Shown here piece by piece: positions 41,541-49,546 of a stretch of DNA of 64,000 nt. Position numbers and translations under genes: made by a program. The stretch is from positions 1 to 64,000 of the forward strand of contig CAVTFR010000004.1 of NCBI GenBank assembly GCA_963734025.1. The letters run 5' to 3'. How positions within the stretch are numbered: position 1 is the first letter of the stretch; every line of letters starts with the position of its first letter. The notes under the pieces were generated by a model. That model saw only the letters and a program-made list of their open reading frames with translations. It was not told the origin of the DNA and made no database searches. The stretch comes from JACVRW01 sp963734025 (GTDB taxonomy: Bacteria > Actinomycetota > Thermoleophilia > Solirubrobacterales > Thermoleophilaceae).

Positions 41541-41566
41541 GGAGGGGGCCGCTCGCGGCCCCCTCC
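41541..41566 (+). terminator. Terminator after the DUF892 gene
   Basis: A perfect 11-bp stem GGAGGGGGCCG/CGGCCCCCTCC with loop CTCG, 18 bases after the stop codon. The tail is T-poor, as often in GC-rich actinobacteria. Confidence 0.8.
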
Positions 41567-41673
41567 CTGCTTCGGACTTTCGTCTCCGAAGGATTGATGT
41601 CTCTGCCTTGGGCGGGCACAGCGTTGGGCACGTCCATGTGGCCGCAGTCCTGATTCGCCCGAGAGCGGACGCG

Positions 41674-42042
41674 TCAAACCTCGTCGTGCATGCCCACGGC
41701 CTCCTCGAGCTCCTCTGCGCCGTCATCCGGGTGTTCGCGACGCTCGGCGAGCATGGCCTCGGCCAGCCGGTCAAGCTTGCCTTGGATCGCGTGTTCCGCT
41801 CGACGCTCCGCGTTCTTCAGCAGCGCCACGAGCAGCAAGGTGACCGCAGCCATGGCATCGGCAAGCACGTGGTGCACGGTGTCGCTCGCAACGAGCACGT
41901 ACGAGGCGGCCCAGGCCGCCACCAACAGTCCACAGACCGTGAAGAACATCGGACTGCTCGAAAAGTTCGAGGCCGCCTCTGCGGCCCGGTCGAACATCGT
42001 CCGCCCTTCGCTGCCTCGTTCAGTTGGGTGCTTCACGGTCAT
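41674..42042 (-). CDS. Low-affinity iron permease-like membrane protein
   Basis: A 122-aa protein similar to the low-affinity iron permease/DUF-type family. It has FDRAAEAASNFSSSPMFFTV, two membrane helices (about 33-53 and 61-78) and the family ending LLKNAERRAEHAIQGKLDRL. In larger family members this last block follows an INTxTTIxTFL segment, which is degenerate here (ADAMAAVTLLLVAL). Iron transport is unproven. Starts at 42066, 42042 or 41997 are possible; 42042 is taken. It is convergent with the DUF892 gene. Confidence 0.75.
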   Translation of the reverse strand: MTVKHPTERGSEGRTMFDRAAEAASNFSSSPMFFTVCGLLVAAWAASYVLVASDTVHHVLADAMAAVTLLLVALLKNAERRAEHAIQGKLDRLAEAMLAERREHPDDGAEELEEAVGMHDEV

Positions 42043-42066
42043 CCCCGCCACATACCCCACCGACAC

Positions 42067-42418
42067 CCCTTCAAGCCAGGCGTCGGCGGCGGACTGTCTG
42101 ATCGCCCTCTCGGCGGCGGAGCGTCCGCCGCTCGATCGCGAAAGCGCCCGACGACGCTCGCCATGGAGGGAGAACCGGGTGGACTACCACCGCCAACGCC
42201 TCGACCGCTATTCGGCGCGGCTCTACGGCGGCCGCGCGGTGGGCATGGCTCGCTCGAGCAGTTCCAACGCGCCTAAGACAGCGCCGCCGAACGGCTCCGC
42301 AAGCGCGAGAAGCTACCTCGCCGGCTCCCCCTCCGGACCGGCCGTAGCGGGCCGTTTTGATTAGGGGTCCGCATTCGTGAGCGCCTTCTGCGTCTGCACG
42401 CTAGCGGCGCGTCAAGCC
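42067..42418. other. Gene-poor stretch
   Basis: About 350 bases with no recognised gene. A plus-strand frame ending at 42364 has no family match. A short stem followed by T-residues lies at 42339-42358. Confidence 0.35.
42339..42358 (+). terminator. Possible terminator
   Basis: A 5-bp stem CGGCC/GGCCG with a 6-base loop, followed by TTTT. It is weak, and the transcript it would end is not known. Confidence 0.35.
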
Positions 42419-42697
42419 CTACGAGCGTCGACCTCCGGCCAGCCGGCATGCCATTCGGTGCGGCGATAGTGCGGAGCGTGAGCGTTCGCTCGCGGTCTCG
42501 AGCGCATCGCCGATCAGCCAGAGCATTGGTGGCCAGAGGCCGACGAACAGGGCGCGGCGCTCGGCGTTGCCGCGCTCCTCTTGGTCCACCGTCTTCGCGC
42601 GAATCCAGAGGGCGATGCAGAGGTAGATCGCCGCCATCGAACCGAGGTGAAAGTGCCACCCGCGGAGGCCGCGGGAGGACAGGGCTTTTGTGAGCAT
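42419..42697 (-). CDS. Small membrane protein
   Basis: 92 aa with two hydrophobic segments: HFHLGSMAAIYLCIALWIRA (about 15-34) and RALFVGLWPPMLWLIGDALE (about 48-67), separated by a charged loop. The second motif (R-x-x-FxGLWxPxxWxxG) is a pattern seen in small actinobacterial membrane proteins. No function is known. It is divergent from the DUF1990 pair. Confidence 0.62.
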   Translation of the reverse strand: MLTKALSSRGLRGWHFHLGSMAAIYLCIALWIRAKTVDQEERGNAERRALFVGLWPPMLWLIGDALETASERSRSALSPHRMACRLAGGRRS

Positions 42698-42766
42698 GGT
42701 CGCCGGGTACCCGTCGAGCGGCTGGACTCACCCCGCCTCACTCAACCTCGCCTTGTCTCACCCTCG

Positions 42767-43483
42767 ATGCCGCGAAAGCAGTCCTACTTCCGCCGTTTGA
42801 CCACCGCCGCGCGCTGGCCCGTGGGCTTGACGCTGACGTCGTGGCGGTACATGTGGCGCACCACCCCGCTCTATCGCAGCGAGGAACCGGGCAACTGGGA
42901 AGACGACCGGCCGCCCTCTCTGCCCGGCATGGTCAGCCACGACGAGATCCAGCGGGTGAAGGACGGAGCCGGGCCCCTGTTTCACCGCCGGTACTGCGCC
43001 GAGATCCGCAACTCCCGGGTCTCTCCCGAGCAGCTCATAGACCGATTGACGGCTGACCCGGACAGCGCGGCGCCAAGCGAGTTCGCCACCTTCAAGAAGC
43101 TCGTGGGTCCGGAGGGAGAGATGCACCCGGGCGACGAGTACGTCGTGCGCATGCCCGGTCCATGGGATGGGCCCGTGCGTGTGGTCGCGCGCGACTCGAC
43201 CTCGTTTCGGTTCGCCACCCTGGCCGGCCACCTGGAGGCCGGCCAGATCGAGTTCAGCGCCACCGATGGCGCCGGTCGACTGGTGTTCTCGATCGAGTCG
43301 TGGGCGCGCAGCGGCGATCGACTCTCCGACCTGCTCTATGACCGCCTGCGCATGTCGAAGGAAATCCAGTTCCACATGTGGACGTCTTTTCTCGAGCGCG
43401 TCATCGATCTCTCCGGCGGGGACCGGTATGGCGGCCTGCGCATTCACACCCGGCGCGTCGAGGACCTGCCCGTTGCCGGGTAA
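42767..43483 (+). CDS. DUF1990 family protein (first of pair)
   Basis: A 238-aa protein with a DUF1990-like core: FHRRYCAEIRNSRVSPEQLI in the first half and the steroidogenic-lipid-transfer-like second half (GDEYVVRMPGPWDGPVRVVA, FATLAGHLEAGQIEFSA). The family includes the C-terminal domain of YndJ; no activity is known. The ATG at 42767 begins a basic N-terminus (MPRKQSYFRRLTTAARWPVG). Its stop overlaps the next DUF1990 gene by about 10 bases, so the two are cotranscribed paralogues. Confidence 0.82.
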   Translation: MPRKQSYFRRLTTAARWPVGLTLTSWRYMWRTTPLYRSEEPGNWEDDRPPSLPGMVSHDEIQRVKDGAGPLFHRRYCAEIRNSRVSPEQLIDRLTADPDSAAPSEFATFKKLVGPEGEMHPGDEYVVRMPGPWDGPVRVVARDSTSFRFATLAGHLEAGQIEFSATDGAGRLVFSIESWARSGDRLSDLLYDRLRMSKEIQFHMWTSFLERVIDLSGGDRYGGLRIHTRRVEDLPVAG

Positions 43484-44141
43484 GCGCCGGCTGCACGACC
43501 CCGCGGCGCTGGCAGCGCTGGAGCAGCTGCACGACCAGCCGCTCAACTTCGATCTCGCCGAGCAGGCGACCTTTGGCCCCGAGACCGGCTGGACCGTCGA
43601 CGACTACTGCCAGCCGCTTCCGGGCGAGAGCCCGGGCCCGCCCGAGCCAGGCGGCACATGGGAACGAGCGCGTGAGCTGATGCTCGACTACGAGTTCGCC
43701 GACCCCCGGCAGGTGCGCGCGGTCTACGCTCCGAACTCGGAGCTCGAGGGTCGCGACATGCTGCTTGAGGTGCGCTTCTGGCGCGTTATCCGTCTACGCT
43801 TCGGCGTCCGCGTTGGCTCCCTGGTCGATTGGACAAGGAGCGAAGACGGTCGCCAGGCGCGCATCTGGGGCTGGAGCTACCGCACCCTTCAGGACCATCT
43901 GGAGATGGGCCAGATGGACTACCAGGTCTGGAAGTGGACCGACAGCGGGGATGTCGAGTTTCGCATCCACGTCGTATCGCGGCCGGCCAGCATCCCCAAC
44001 CCCGTGATCCGCCTCGGCTTCCGGCTCTTCAGCCGCCGCGAACAGATCCGCTTCGCCCGCCGCGCGTGCGAGCGGATGGCCTGCCTACTCGGCGAGGGCC
44101 ACCCGCCCAGCGCCCTCGATGAGAGGGCGGTACGGGCGTGA
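43473..44141 (+). CDS. DUF1990 family protein (second of pair)
   Basis: A 222-aa DUF1990 protein. The N-terminal half contains LNFDLAEQATFGPETGWTVD and the second half shows VRFWRVIRLRFGVRVGSLVD, YRTLQDHLEMGQMDYQVWKW and the ending REQIRFARRACERMACLL. EMGQMDY aligns with EAGQIEF of the upstream gene, marking them as paralogues. The start is probably TTG 43473, inside the end of the first gene; no in-frame ATG or GTG gives a better fit. Confidence 0.82.
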   Translation: MPGKRRLHDPAALAALEQLHDQPLNFDLAEQATFGPETGWTVDDYCQPLPGESPGPPEPGGTWERARELMLDYEFADPRQVRAVYAPNSELEGRDMLLEVRFWRVIRLRFGVRVGSLVDWTRSEDGRQARIWGWSYRTLQDHLEMGQMDYQVWKWTDSGDVEFRIHVVSRPASIPNPVIRLGFRLFSRREQIRFARRACERMACLLGEGHPPSALDERAVRA

Positions 44142-44163
44142 CCGAAGAACCCGGCGGCTGCCG

Positions 44164-44652
44164 CTAGGCGGCCTCGGCCGGATCCTCCTGTCCCGCCAGC
44201 TTGAGGGAGCCGGCCTTCACGTCGTCGAAGTGCCGCTCCTGAATCGGGAGCGCCCACTCGATCAGCTCCTGCAGACGCTGGTCGCCGGCCTGCTCGTTCA
44301 GCTTGCGCAGGACCGACCAGTGGCCGACCTCGCCCGCCTCCGCCATGGTCAGGAACTCGAACCCATCGAGCGCATCCGCCTCGTCGCCGAGATAGGTCGA
44401 CATCATCTCGGTGGCCTCGCCCTTGGTTTCGCGCGCCTTGTCGAGCACGGCCGTCTTCTTGCCGTCCAGCTCATCAGCAAGCTGTGAGCCCCGCTCCTCG
44501 GTCTCGCGGGCTTCTTCGTGCATCTGCTCGAGCTTGTCGGTGAGCTCGTCGTCGTCAGTCAACCCGACGACCTTGTCGGTCGCGCCCTGTGCAGCCATGG
44601 CGAGGCCGATCACCTCCGCCAGCTTCTCCTCCATCACCGTCAGCTCAGCCAT
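44164..44652 (-). CDS. Ferritin-like helical bundle protein
   Basis: A 162-aa all-helical, acidic protein (MAELTVMEEKLAEVIGLAMA, ARETEERGSQLADELDGKKT, FEFLTMAEAGEVGHWSVLRK, ELIEWALPIQERHFDDVKAG). The glutamate/histidine spacing (AEAGEVGHW, IQERHFDDV) recalls DUF892/ferritin-like or rubrerythrin-like bundles, so metal binding is conceivable. No precise family is recognised. A ribosome-binding site AGAGGAGAG precedes the ATG. It is 88 bases downstream of the sigma gene on the same strand and may belong to its operon or regulon. Confidence 0.75.
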   Translation of the reverse strand: MAELTVMEEKLAEVIGLAMAAQGATDKVVGLTDDDELTDKLEQMHEEARETEERGSQLADELDGKKTAVLDKARETKGEATEMMSTYLGDEADALDGFEFLTMAEAGEVGHWSVLRKLNEQAGDQRLQELIEWALPIQERHFDDVKAGSLKLAGQEDPAEAA

Positions 44653-44740
44653 CGTCTCTCCTCTTTGTGGTTCGGTCTCGAGCCCCTACCCGCGACCGGA
44701 TCGGGTAATCCGAATGCGCTGCGCGAGCGCGGCCCGGCGG

Positions 44741-45553
44741 TCAGGGTGCCGCCACGGCTGTCTCGAGTTGGCTGAGTGCGCGGCGCAGCAGCCGTGACAC
44801 GTGCATTTGCGAGTAGCCGATGCGCTCGCCGATCTCACGCTGGTTCAGGCCGTGCATGAAGCGCAGCTCAAGGACCGAGCACTCTACGTCCGGCAGCTCG
44901 TTCCAGCCGCTCGCTATTGCGTCGCGTTCCGCGACGAGGTCGTAGCCCACGTCCTCCCCACCGAGCAGCTCGACGAGCGGTGCGGCCCCATCATCGTCAC
45001 GTGCCGTTGGGGCGTCGAGCGATGCGGCCTCGTAGCTGGCGGCGACCTGTTGCGCCTCGAGTACCTCCTCGACGGAGCATCCGATTGCGCTCGCCACCTC
45101 ACGCGGCTTCGGCGATCGGCCAAGCCGCCTGGAGAGCACCTCCGTTTCCCGACTCACCACGAGCGCGCGCTCTTGGAGGTCGCGCGGCACGTGCAGCGCC
45201 CAGCCCTTGTCGCGGAAGTGGCGCTTCAGCTCGCCCAGGATGGTGGGTGCGGCATAGCTCGAGAACTTCGCGCCGCGATCCGGGTCGAAGCGATCGATCG
45301 CCTTGATCAACCCGAGGCTCGCCACCTGGAGCAGGTCGTCGAAGGGCTCGTCCGTGTAGGTGTAGCGCCCGGCGAGGCCTCGCGCGAGCGGCAGGCATCG
45401 CTTCACAAGCTCCTCCCGCGCCGCAAGGTCGCCCTGCCGGTGGTAGCGGATCAGGAGCGCTCGTTCGATCTCCCGCGCGGCAGCGCGGTCGCGGCGTTTG
45501 GGGGTGGTGGTGGTCTGGGACAACCTCGGCGGTGCGAGGGCGACTGCGCACAT
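44741..45553 (-). CDS. RNA polymerase sigma factor, SigB/SigF/SigG group
   Basis: Second stress-type sigma factor of the window, 270 aa. Region 2 contains DDLLQVASLGLIKAIDRFDP and the group signature HFRDKGWALHVPRDLQERAL. Region 4 ends with the HTH NQREIGERIGYSQMHVSRLL. The ATG at 45553 is chosen because GGAGG lies 6 bases upstream; the frame is open to 45643. Unlike the factor at 91-882 it has no anti-sigma gene beside it. The HTH-phosphatase fusion at 37958 is the only partner-switch-like gene nearby. Confidence 0.94.
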   Translation of the reverse strand: MCAVALAPPRLSQTTTTPKRRDRAAAREIERALLIRYHRQGDLAAREELVKRCLPLARGLAGRYTYTDEPFDDLLQVASLGLIKAIDRFDPDRGAKFSSYAAPTILGELKRHFRDKGWALHVPRDLQERALVVSRETEVLSRRLGRSPKPREVASAIGCSVEEVLEAQQVAASYEAASLDAPTARDDDGAAPLVELLGGEDVGYDLVAERDAIASGWNELPDVECSVLELRFMHGLNQREIGERIGYSQMHVSRLLRRALSQLETAVAAP

Positions 45554-45746
45554 GGGAACCTCCGTCGGACTTGTTGACGCAAGGTCCGAGTCGCGACCTC
45601 GACCGGGCTGGCCGCGCGACGTCCCCTGATAACCCGAGGACATCGCTTCGAGTGGCTCTGTGCCCCTCGTCGCGCTTTCCCAGCAGACTGATGCTGCTCC
45701 CCGATCCCACTCCGGGACCGAAACGAGCTGCCTACTGTATCTCAGA

Positions 45747-45760
45747 ACAGACCGGTCTGT
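45747..45760. promoter_or_regulatory. Palindromic operator upstream of the TetR gene
   Basis: ACAGACCGGTCTGT, a perfect 14-base palindrome, ends 20 bases before the GTG of the TetR-type gene and lies just after TACTGTAT, a possible -10. The GACC-GGTC core is common in TetR-family operators, so autorepression is likely. Confidence 0.8.
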
Positions 45761-45780
45761 CTACCGCTAGGCTCTCACGC

Positions 45781-46365
45781 GTGTCTGCCGTCGAAGCCAT
45801 CCCGCAATCGAAGCCGGATGCGCGGGAGCGCATCCTCGACACCGCGTACCAACTCTTCTCCCGCCGTGCGGTCCGCGACGTAGGCGTGGACGAGGTGATC
45901 GAACGGGCTCGGGTGGCGAAGGCAACCCTATATCGCCACTTCCCGTCCAAGGACGACCTGGTGATCGCGTTCCTCGAGCGCCGCGAGGAGCGCTGGACGC
46001 TGGCGTGGGTCGAGGCAGAGGCGAGGCGACGCGGCACCACACCGGAGGAACAGCTACTCGCCATCTTCGAGCTCTTCGACGAATGGTTCCAGCGCGACGA
46101 CTTCGAAGCCTGCTCATTCATCAACGTGCTGCTCGAGATGCGCCCCGCACATCCCGCCGGTCAGGCGAGCGTCCGGCATCTCGCGAGCATCCGAACGGTC
46201 GTGGGTCGTCTCGCAGAGGAGGCCGCATTGCGTGACCCGGCGTCCTTCGCGCACTCGTGGCACATTCTCATGAAGGGCTCGATCATCTCCGCCACCGAGG
46301 GCGACGCCCAAGCGGCACAACGAGCCCGATCGATGGCACGCCTCCTGATCGAGCAACACCGCTAG
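45781..46365 (+). CDS. TetR-family transcriptional regulator
   Basis: A 194-aa regulator. The N-terminal HTH spans about 13-60 (ILDTAYQLFSRRAVRDVGVD, then RARVAKATLYRHFPSKDDLV). The ligand domain has the AcrR/YjdC-like patch FQRDDFEACSFINVLLEM. The start is GTG 45781; the longer frame would run through the palindrome at 45747. It is divergent from the sigma gene with 227 bases between them. The ligand and other targets are unknown. Confidence 0.92.
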   Translation: MSAVEAIPQSKPDARERILDTAYQLFSRRAVRDVGVDEVIERARVAKATLYRHFPSKDDLVIAFLERREERWTLAWVEAEARRRGTTPEEQLLAIFELFDEWFQRDDFEACSFINVLLEMRPAHPAGQASVRHLASIRTVVGRLAEEAALRDPASFAHSWHILMKGSIISATEGDAQAAQRARSMARLLIEQHR

Positions 46366-46650
46366 CAGCTCCTATGTCGCGGGCGCGCAACGGGGTGGCT
46401 GCGGGCTGCGGCCGCCGGGGCGCTCAGTGACGGGTGATCGGCACGACGGCGACTCTGCTTCGCGGCCTGCACCTTGGCGCGGGCGGTCGCCCCGAGAACC
46501 GCTGCCGGCTGTCTGTGTCAAGGAGTGGGTGAAGAGCGGGCGGTGGTCTCGGGGGTTGGGTTGGAGCGGGGGGCTGGGCTGATCGGGGGTCGTCGCCTCC
46601 GGTGCGCTCGTGTTTGCCGCGGCCGCACATGATCCGTCATCCTCGGCGGC
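46366..46650. other. Intergenic stretch
   Basis: About 285 bases between the TetR gene and the ABM-cupin remnant. No gene or structure is recognised. A very long minus-strand frame across this area is judged an artefact of GC-rich codon use. Confidence 0.4.
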
Positions 46651-47249
46651 GTGATCGCTCGTCGCTGGAGGGGCTGGGCGGAAGGCCAGGCGAATGCCGA
46701 CGCCTACGAGGCGCACTTCGAGAGCGCCGTGCGGCCACAGCTCGAGCGCACCGACGGCTTCCTGGGCGCGACGCTCGAGCGGGTCGAAGGCGCCGATGGG
46801 CGCACGGAGATCGTCGTCGTGACGCGCTGGGCATCGATGGAAGCCATCCGCGCGTTCGCGGGTGACGATGTCGGGGTCGCGGTCGTCGAGCCCGCCGCGC
46901 GCGCCATGCTCGCCGGCTTCGACCCCCAAGCGCGCCATATCGAGCTGCGTGACGACGACGTGCACGGCCATCTCGAGCTCATCGACATCGGGGCCGAGGC
47001 CGCTGCGCACGAGCCGTGGTTCAACGCCACGCTGACGACCGCCAACGATGCGTGGTACGCCTGGGAGTCGTCGAAGGTGAGTTCCACTGGCACAAGCACG
47101 GCGACCTCGAAGAGGACGCTCAACGGTCACCCTCGGCCCCCAGCGGGCATTCACCGTCCCCCGCGGCGCCGCTCCATCGGACGCGCGCCCCGCGCCGCAC
47201 GACGGTCCTGATGGTCGAGGCGGCGGGCGTGGAGCCGACGGGCGACTGA
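46651..47249 (+). pseudogene. Antibiotic-biosynthesis-monooxygenase domain joined to a broken cupin
   Basis: From GTG 46651 the frame encodes a full ABM domain (MIARRWRGWAEGQANADAYE, GFLGATLERVEGADGRTEIV). It reads on without a stop into a cupin start (GHLELIDIGAEAAAHEPWFN). After a one-base loss near 47050 the cupin continues in another frame as VVRLGVVEGEFHWHKHGDLE. The middle is deleted, a third frame gives TVTLGPQRAFTVPRG, and the end HRTRAPRRTTVLMVEAAGVE-PTGD closes at 47249. The ABM half could still be made with a foreign tail; the cupin half is dead. Confidence 0.8.
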
Positions 47250-47250
47250 G

Positions 47251-48366
47251 GTGAGCGACCTGGTCACCCGAGCTGCCGTGCTGCGCGAGTTCAGCGCACC
47301 TCAGCGCGTCGAGGAGGTGCGCCTGCGGGCGCCTGGTCGCGGCGAGGCGCTCGTGCGCATCACGGCGGCGGGCGTGTGCCACAGCGACGTGGGACAGGCC
47401 GATGGCGAGTGGGAGTTCCCGCTGCCGGCGGTGCTGGGTCACGAGGGGGCCGGGATCGTCGAGCAGGTCGGACCGGGCGCGACCACGGCGCCGGGCACCC
47501 GCGTGCTGCTCAGCCTGGCGCCGGGCTGCGGCCGCTGCCGGCACTGCCTCCAGGGCCGCCCGATCCTGTGCCAGGACTCGCTCGACGCGATGGGCGAAGG
47601 CCGCCTCACCACCGGCGCGTCGCCGATCAGCGTCGACGGCGAGGCCGTGAGCGCCTACTCGCTGCTCGCCTGCTTCGCCGAGCACGCGGTCGTCGCCGAG
47701 CGCAGCCTCATCCCCCTCCCCGACGACGTGCCCGACGAGGTTGGCGCGCTCGTCGGCTGCGCGGTGATCACAGGCGTGGGCGCGGCATTCGAGAGCATCG
47801 ACGTGCCCGCCGGCAGCCGCGGGGCGGTCATCGGCGCCGGCGGGGTCGGCGTCAACGCAATCCAGGGCGCCCGGGTCCGGGGCGCGGGCGCCGTAGTGGC
47901 GATCGACCCTTCGGCGGAGCGGCTCGAGTGGGCGCGCCGCTTCGGCGCCACCGGCGTGCTGAGCACCGCCGACGAGCAGGCCATCGGCTCCCTGCGGGGC
48001 GACGCCGCGAGGGAGGGCTTCGACTGGACGATCGTCACCGTCGGGGACACGGGCGCGATGACACTCGGCATCGATCTGCTGCGACCAGGCGGCACGGCGG
48101 CGATCGTCGGCCTTGCGCCCCAGGGCCGCCCCGCTCCGATCGACATGCTCGATCTCGTGACCTACGAGCGGCGCATCGTCGGGTCGGCCTACGGCACGCT
48201 CAGCCCGCGGCTGCTCGTGCCACGCATCCTCGACCTGTACCGCAACGGCGCCCTCCGGCTCGAGGAGCTTGTGGCCGATCGTTTCGCGCTCGAGGAGATA
48301 AACCAGGCCTTCGACATGGCCCGCTCGGCGCGCGGTCTGCGCTCGGTCCTTCGGCTCGATGACTGA
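47251..48366 (+). CDS. Zinc-dependent alcohol dehydrogenase (class III-like)
   Basis: A 371-aa medium-chain dehydrogenase. Catalytic zinc ligands are in GVCHSDVG (Cys) and LGHEGAG (His, Glu). The structural zinc cysteines lie in GCGRCRHCLQGRPILC, and the NAD motif is IGAGGVGVNAIQGA. The layout (NAD site plus the extended loop after SLDAMGEGRL) resembles the NDMA-dependent/class III alcohol dehydrogenases of actinobacteria. The start is GTG 47251, right after the ABM-cupin remnant. It overlaps the enolase-superfamily gene by 8 bases, so the two form one operon. Confidence 0.94.
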   Translation: MSDLVTRAAVLREFSAPQRVEEVRLRAPGRGEALVRITAAGVCHSDVGQADGEWEFPLPAVLGHEGAGIVEQVGPGATTAPGTRVLLSLAPGCGRCRHCLQGRPILCQDSLDAMGEGRLTTGASPISVDGEAVSAYSLLACFAEHAVVAERSLIPLPDDVPDEVGALVGCAVITGVGAAFESIDVPAGSRGAVIGAGGVGVNAIQGARVRGAGAVVAIDPSAERLEWARRFGATGVLSTADEQAIGSLRGDAAREGFDWTIVTVGDTGAMTLGIDLLRPGGTAAIVGLAPQGRPAPIDMLDLVTYERRIVGSAYGTLSPRLLVPRILDLYRNGALRLEELVADRFALEEINQAFDMARSARGLRSVLRLDD

Positions 48367-49546
48367 CGCCGTCTCACCGATCGCCGACGTGCGCGCCACG
48401 GTCCTGCGCAGCGGCTCCGACCCGGAGGACCTCGACAGCTCCTCGGAGACGCTTCTGCTCGAGGTCGAGGACGTCGAGGGACGGGTGGGCATCGGCGAGG
48501 CGGACACCGCGTCGCGGGCCGGCGCGGCGCTGGTCGACATGGAGGACGTGCACCGCTGGAACGGCTCCTTCCGTGGCGTGCTGCTCGGCGCCGACCCGTT
48601 CACGACCACGGAGCTCTGGGCTCGAATGGCCGAGCGCAGCTCCTATGCCGGCCCGTCCGGGATCGCGCGCCACACCCTCGCCGGCCTGGACATCGCGCTG
48701 CACGACCTGGCCGGGAAGCAGCTCGGTCGCCCGGCGTTCCAGCTGCTGGGAGGCGCGCGGCGGGAGTTCCTCTCCCCCTACGCGACCGTGTACGCCGGCG
48801 CCGCCCGCGGCCGTCCGCTACGCGAGCTGATGGAGCGCAGCCGGCAGCTGCTCGAGCGCGCGCTCAGCGAGGGCTTCCGCGCGGTCAAGCTGGAGCTGAT
48901 CTTCGAAGAAGCCGCCGGCGACCGCCAGCTCGTCGACTGCATCCGCGAGGCACGCCGCACCGTGGGCGAGGAGATCGAGCTGCTCGTCGACTTCGGCTAT
49001 CGCTGGAGCCAGTGGCGCGACGCCCTGGCCGTTCTGCGCGCCGTGGAGGACTGCCGGCTCTGGCTGGTCGAGGCGGCTCTGGCCCACGACGACCTGACGG
49101 GACACGCCCGGCTCGCCGCTCGGGCCGAGCCGCGCATCGGCGGCGCCGAGCTCGCCACGACGCTCGAGGAGTGCGTTGCCTGGCTCGAGGTCGGACACGT
49201 CGACGTGCTCCAGCCCGACGTCGCGCGCGCGGGCGGCCTCACCGGGCTGCGCCGCATCGCCGAGCTGGCCGCCGTGCGCGGCGCGGAGGTGGTGCCGCAC
49301 TGCTGGAAGACCGGCATCAACGCCGCCGCCGCACGCCATCTCCAGGCGGCGAGCCCGAACGTCCCGCTGATCGAGATGCTCATCCCGGAGCTGTTCGACT
49401 CGCCGCTGCGCCGCGAGCTGGTGCGCGGCGAGCCCACGCTGCGGGAAGGGCGGCTCCCGCTTCCCGACCGCCCCGGGCTGGGCATCGAGCTGGTGCCCGA
49501 GGCCGTCGAGGCCTACCGGGAGGCCGAAGTCAGAATGTCGACGTGA
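48359..49546 (+). CDS. Enolase-superfamily (mandelate racemase/muconate lactonizing) enzyme
   Basis: A 395-aa enolase-superfamily member, which would abstract a proton next to a carboxylate, as in sugar-acid dehydratases. Metal ligands are visible as LLVDFGYRW (Asp), WLVEAAL (Glu) and GGAELATT (Glu). A general acid/base histidine is in VPHCWKTGINAA. The usual K-x-K base motif reads FRAVKLELIF, so the second lysine is Glu, which argues against a classical racemase. The 3' end overlaps the convergent SDR gene by 17 bases. It is probably a dehydratase for an acid sugar. Confidence 0.9.
   Translation: MTDAVSPIADVRATVLRSGSDPEDLDSSSETLLLEVEDVEGRVGIGEADTASRAGAALVDMEDVHRWNGSFRGVLLGADPFTTTELWARMAERSSYAGPSGIARHTLAGLDIALHDLAGKQLGRPAFQLLGGARREFLSPYATVYAGAARGRPLRELMERSRQLLERALSEGFRAVKLELIFEEAAGDRQLVDCIREARRTVGEEIELLVDFGYRWSQWRDALAVLRAVEDCRLWLVEAALAHDDLTGHARLAARAEPRIGGAELATTLEECVAWLEVGHVDVLQPDVARAGGLTGLRRIAELAAVRGAEVVPHCWKTGINAAAARHLQAASPNVPLIEMLIPELFDSPLRRELVRGEPTLREGRLPLPDRPGLGIELVPEAVEAYREAEVRMST

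Noticed and set aside
46372..48609. A 745-codon minus-strand open frame opposite the ABM remnant and alcohol dehydrogenase
   Set aside because: It is antisense to a clear alcohol dehydrogenase with all zinc and NAD motifs, has a low-complexity Arg/Ala/Asp composition and no domain; a by-product of GC-rich codon use.
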